A stretch of DNA of 15,063 nucleotides, taken from positions 1-15,063 of the forward strand of contig JAEXXM010000015.1 in NCBI GenBank assembly GCA_023405815.1. The letters run 5' to 3'. Below the pieces are notes generated by a model. The model did no database searches. It was not told where the DNA came from and saw only the letters and a program-made list of their open reading frames with translations. Below, one piece after another: positions 13,731 to 15,063 of the stretch. How positions within the stretch are numbered: the stretch's first letter is position 1; every line of letters starts with the position of its first letter. A program made the position numbers and the translations under genes. The stretch is from Pseudomonadota bacterium (GTDB taxonomy: Bacteria; Pseudomonadota; Alphaproteobacteria; Rhizobiales; Hyphomicrobiaceae).

Positions 13731-15063
13731 GTGAACATCTGCATGGTTGGCGCCGGCTATGTCGGCCTCGTGTCGGCGGCGTGCTTCTCCGAGTTCGGCT
13801 GGACCGTCACCTGCGTCGACAAGGACCCGCAGCGCCTGGCGGAGATGAAGAGCGGGAAGTCGCCCATCTACGAGCCCGGCCTCGACGACCTGCTGCAGCG
13901 GAACATGGGCGCCGGCCGCCTCATCTTCTCCGACGACCTCGGCGCCGCCTCCAGGAACGCCGACGTCATCCTCCTCGCCGTCGGCACGCCCATGCGCCGC
14001 GGCGACGGCTACGCCGACCTCTCCTACGTCTACGCGGCCGTCGAGGAAATCGCCCCGCACCTTTCCGGCTTCACCGTCATCGTGACGAAGTCGACCGCCC
14101 CCGTCGGCACCAGCCGCGAGATCGAGCGCCGTCTGCGCGCCGCCCGCCCTGACGCCGACTTCGCCGTCTGCTCCAACCCCGAGTTCCTGCGCGAAGGCTC
14201 CGCCATCGGCGACTTCATGCACCCCGACCGCGTCCTCGTCGGCACCGACGATCCCCGCGCCGAGGAGATCATGGGCCGGCTCTATAAGCCGCTCGCCCTG
14301 CGCAACGCCCCCGTGATGTTCGTCGGCCGCGAGTCCGCCGAGCTCGCGAAGTATGCCGCCAACGCCTTCCTCGCCCTGAAGATCAGCTTCATCAACGAGG
14401 TCGCCGACCTGTGCGAGGAGGTCGGCGCCAGCGTGCAGGAGGTCGCCTCCGCCATCGGCAAGGACCGCCGCATCGGCGACAAGTTCCTGCATCCCGGCCC
14501 CGGCTACGGCGGCTCCTGCTTCCCCAAGGATGTCTCGGCGCTGATCCGCACCGCGCGCGAGCACAAGGCGCCGGTGTCGATCATCGAGCAGGTGCAGCGC
14601 GTCAACGACGAGCGCAAGATCTCCATGGCCCACCGCATCGAGGCGGCGGCCGGCGGCGCCGTGCGCGGCAAGGTGGTCGCCATCCTGGGCGTCACCTTCA
14701 AGCCGGGCACCGACGACATGCGCGATGCCCCGAGCCTGGTGATCATCCCCATGCTGCAGGAGCGCGGCGCATCGGTGCGCGTCGTCGATCCGCAAGGGCG
14801 CAAGCAGGCCGAGCCGCTGCTGCCCGGTGTCACCTGGTGCGACAGCGCGCTGGAGGCCGCGACCGGCGCCGACGTGCTCGTCACCGTGACCGAGTGGAAC
14901 GAGTTCCGCGCCTTGGATCTCAAGGCGGCGAAGGCGAAGATGCGCGGCGACGTGCTCGTCGATCTGCGCAACGTCTACTCGGCGGGCCTCGCCCACGCCG
15001 CCGGCCTGCGCTACTGGGCCGTCGGCCGCAAGTCCGACGCCGCCGACCTCGCCCCTCCTGCAG
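13731..15063 (+). CDS. UDP-glucose 6-dehydrogenase, 3' end cut by window edge
   Basis: This enzyme oxidises UDP-glucose to UDP-glucuronate with two NAD, supplying precursor for capsule, exopolysaccharide or glycolipid. The N-terminal Rossmann domain starts MNICMVGAGYVGLVSAACFS with the GxGxxG loop at 7-12. VGTPMRRGDGYADLSYV (84-100), TKSTAPVGTS (119-128) and SNPEFLREGSAI (148-159) are family motifs. The catalytic Cys263 lies in GPGYGGSCFPKD (256-267), and the central domain has Lys207 in ESAELAKYAANAFLA. GVTFKPGTDDMRDAPS begins near the C-terminal UDP-binding domain. The 444 visible residues reach GLRYWAVGR, close to the usual end, so only a short tail is missing. The start is GTG at 13731 with GGAGG (13721-13725) 5 nt upstream. 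It is 139 bp after the Anbu gene and is probably a separate transcription unit. Confidence 0.94.
   Translation, partial: MNICMVGAGYVGLVSAACFSEFGWTVTCVDKDPQRLAEMKSGKSPIYEPGLDDLLQRNMGAGRLIFSDDLGAASRNADVILLAVGTPMRRGDGYADLSYVYAAVEEIAPHLSGFTVIVTKSTAPVGTSREIERRLRAARPDADFAVCSNPEFLREGSAIGDFMHPDRVLVGTDDPRAEEIMGRLYKPLALRNAPVMFVGRESAELAKYAANAFLALKISFINEVADLCEEVGASVQEVASAIGKDRRIGDKFLHPGPGYGGSCFPKDVSALIRTAREHKAPVSIIEQVQRVNDERKISMAHRIEAAAGGAVRGKVVAILGVTFKPGTDDMRDAPSLVIIPMLQERGASVRVVDPQGRKQAEPLLPGVTWCDSALEAATGADVLVTVTEWNEFRALDLKAAKAKMRGDVLVDLRNVYSAGLAHAAGLRYWAVGRKSDAADLAPPA

Noticed and set aside
13581..14996. A 471-codon minus-strand open frame opposite UDP-glucose dehydrogenase
   Set aside because: It is antisense to a gene with a complete set of catalytic motifs and has low-complexity Ala/Gly/Asp/Val content.
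1..15063. tRNA, rRNA, CRISPR arrays, insertion sequences, integrases
   Set aside because: No tandem spaced repeats, transposase or integrase motifs, terminal inverted repeats or tRNA-like cloverleaf were noticed by eye on either strand; a tRNAscan or Infernal run would be needed to exclude small RNAs.

Overview
The window looks like chromosome from a GC-rich alphaproteobacterial methylotroph that uses the serine cycle, most likely Hyphomicrobium or a close relative. The assignment rests on a block of serine-cycle genes (serine-glyoxylate aminotransferase, malyl-CoA lyase, both subunits of malate thiokinase), a nearby formate-tetrahydrofolate ligase, and protein sequences close in length and motifs to those of Methylorubrum and Hyphomicrobium. 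No 16S, tRNA or other direct taxonomic marker is present, so the genus is inference.

Left half (1-6389, all on the minus strand). Read in the direction of transcription: a His-rich CDF zinc/cobalt-type efflux transporter, a LuxR/NarL-type response regulator whose receiver lacks the phosphoacceptor aspartate, a 379-bp upstream region with repeats, then sgaA, mclA, mtkA and mtkB (mtkB is cut by the left edge). The four metabolic genes carry out consecutive or linked serine-cycle steps. MtkAB makes malyl-CoA from malate. MclA splits it to glyoxylate and acetyl-CoA. SgaA aminates glyoxylate to glycine while turning serine into hydroxypyruvate. Two strong palindromes lie in the sgaA-mclA gap.

Right half (6539-15063, all on the plus strand). 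After a 149-bp divergent intergenic region come an EamA/DMT-family transporter and ftfL, which feeds formate carbon into tetrahydrofolate and so into the serine cycle. Next is a four-gene cassette: a circularly permuted ATP-grasp protein, an alpha-E protein, a transglutaminase-like cysteine protease and an Anbu-type proteasome homologue. This cassette recurs in bacteria but its substrate and product are not established; it is the most intriguing system here. The window ends in a nearly complete UDP-glucose 6-dehydrogenase gene.

Non-ATG starts (GTG or TTG) are frequent on the right-hand strand. No mobile element, CRISPR array, tRNA or rRNA was seen. Many long open frames opposite the real genes are products of high GC content and are not annotated.
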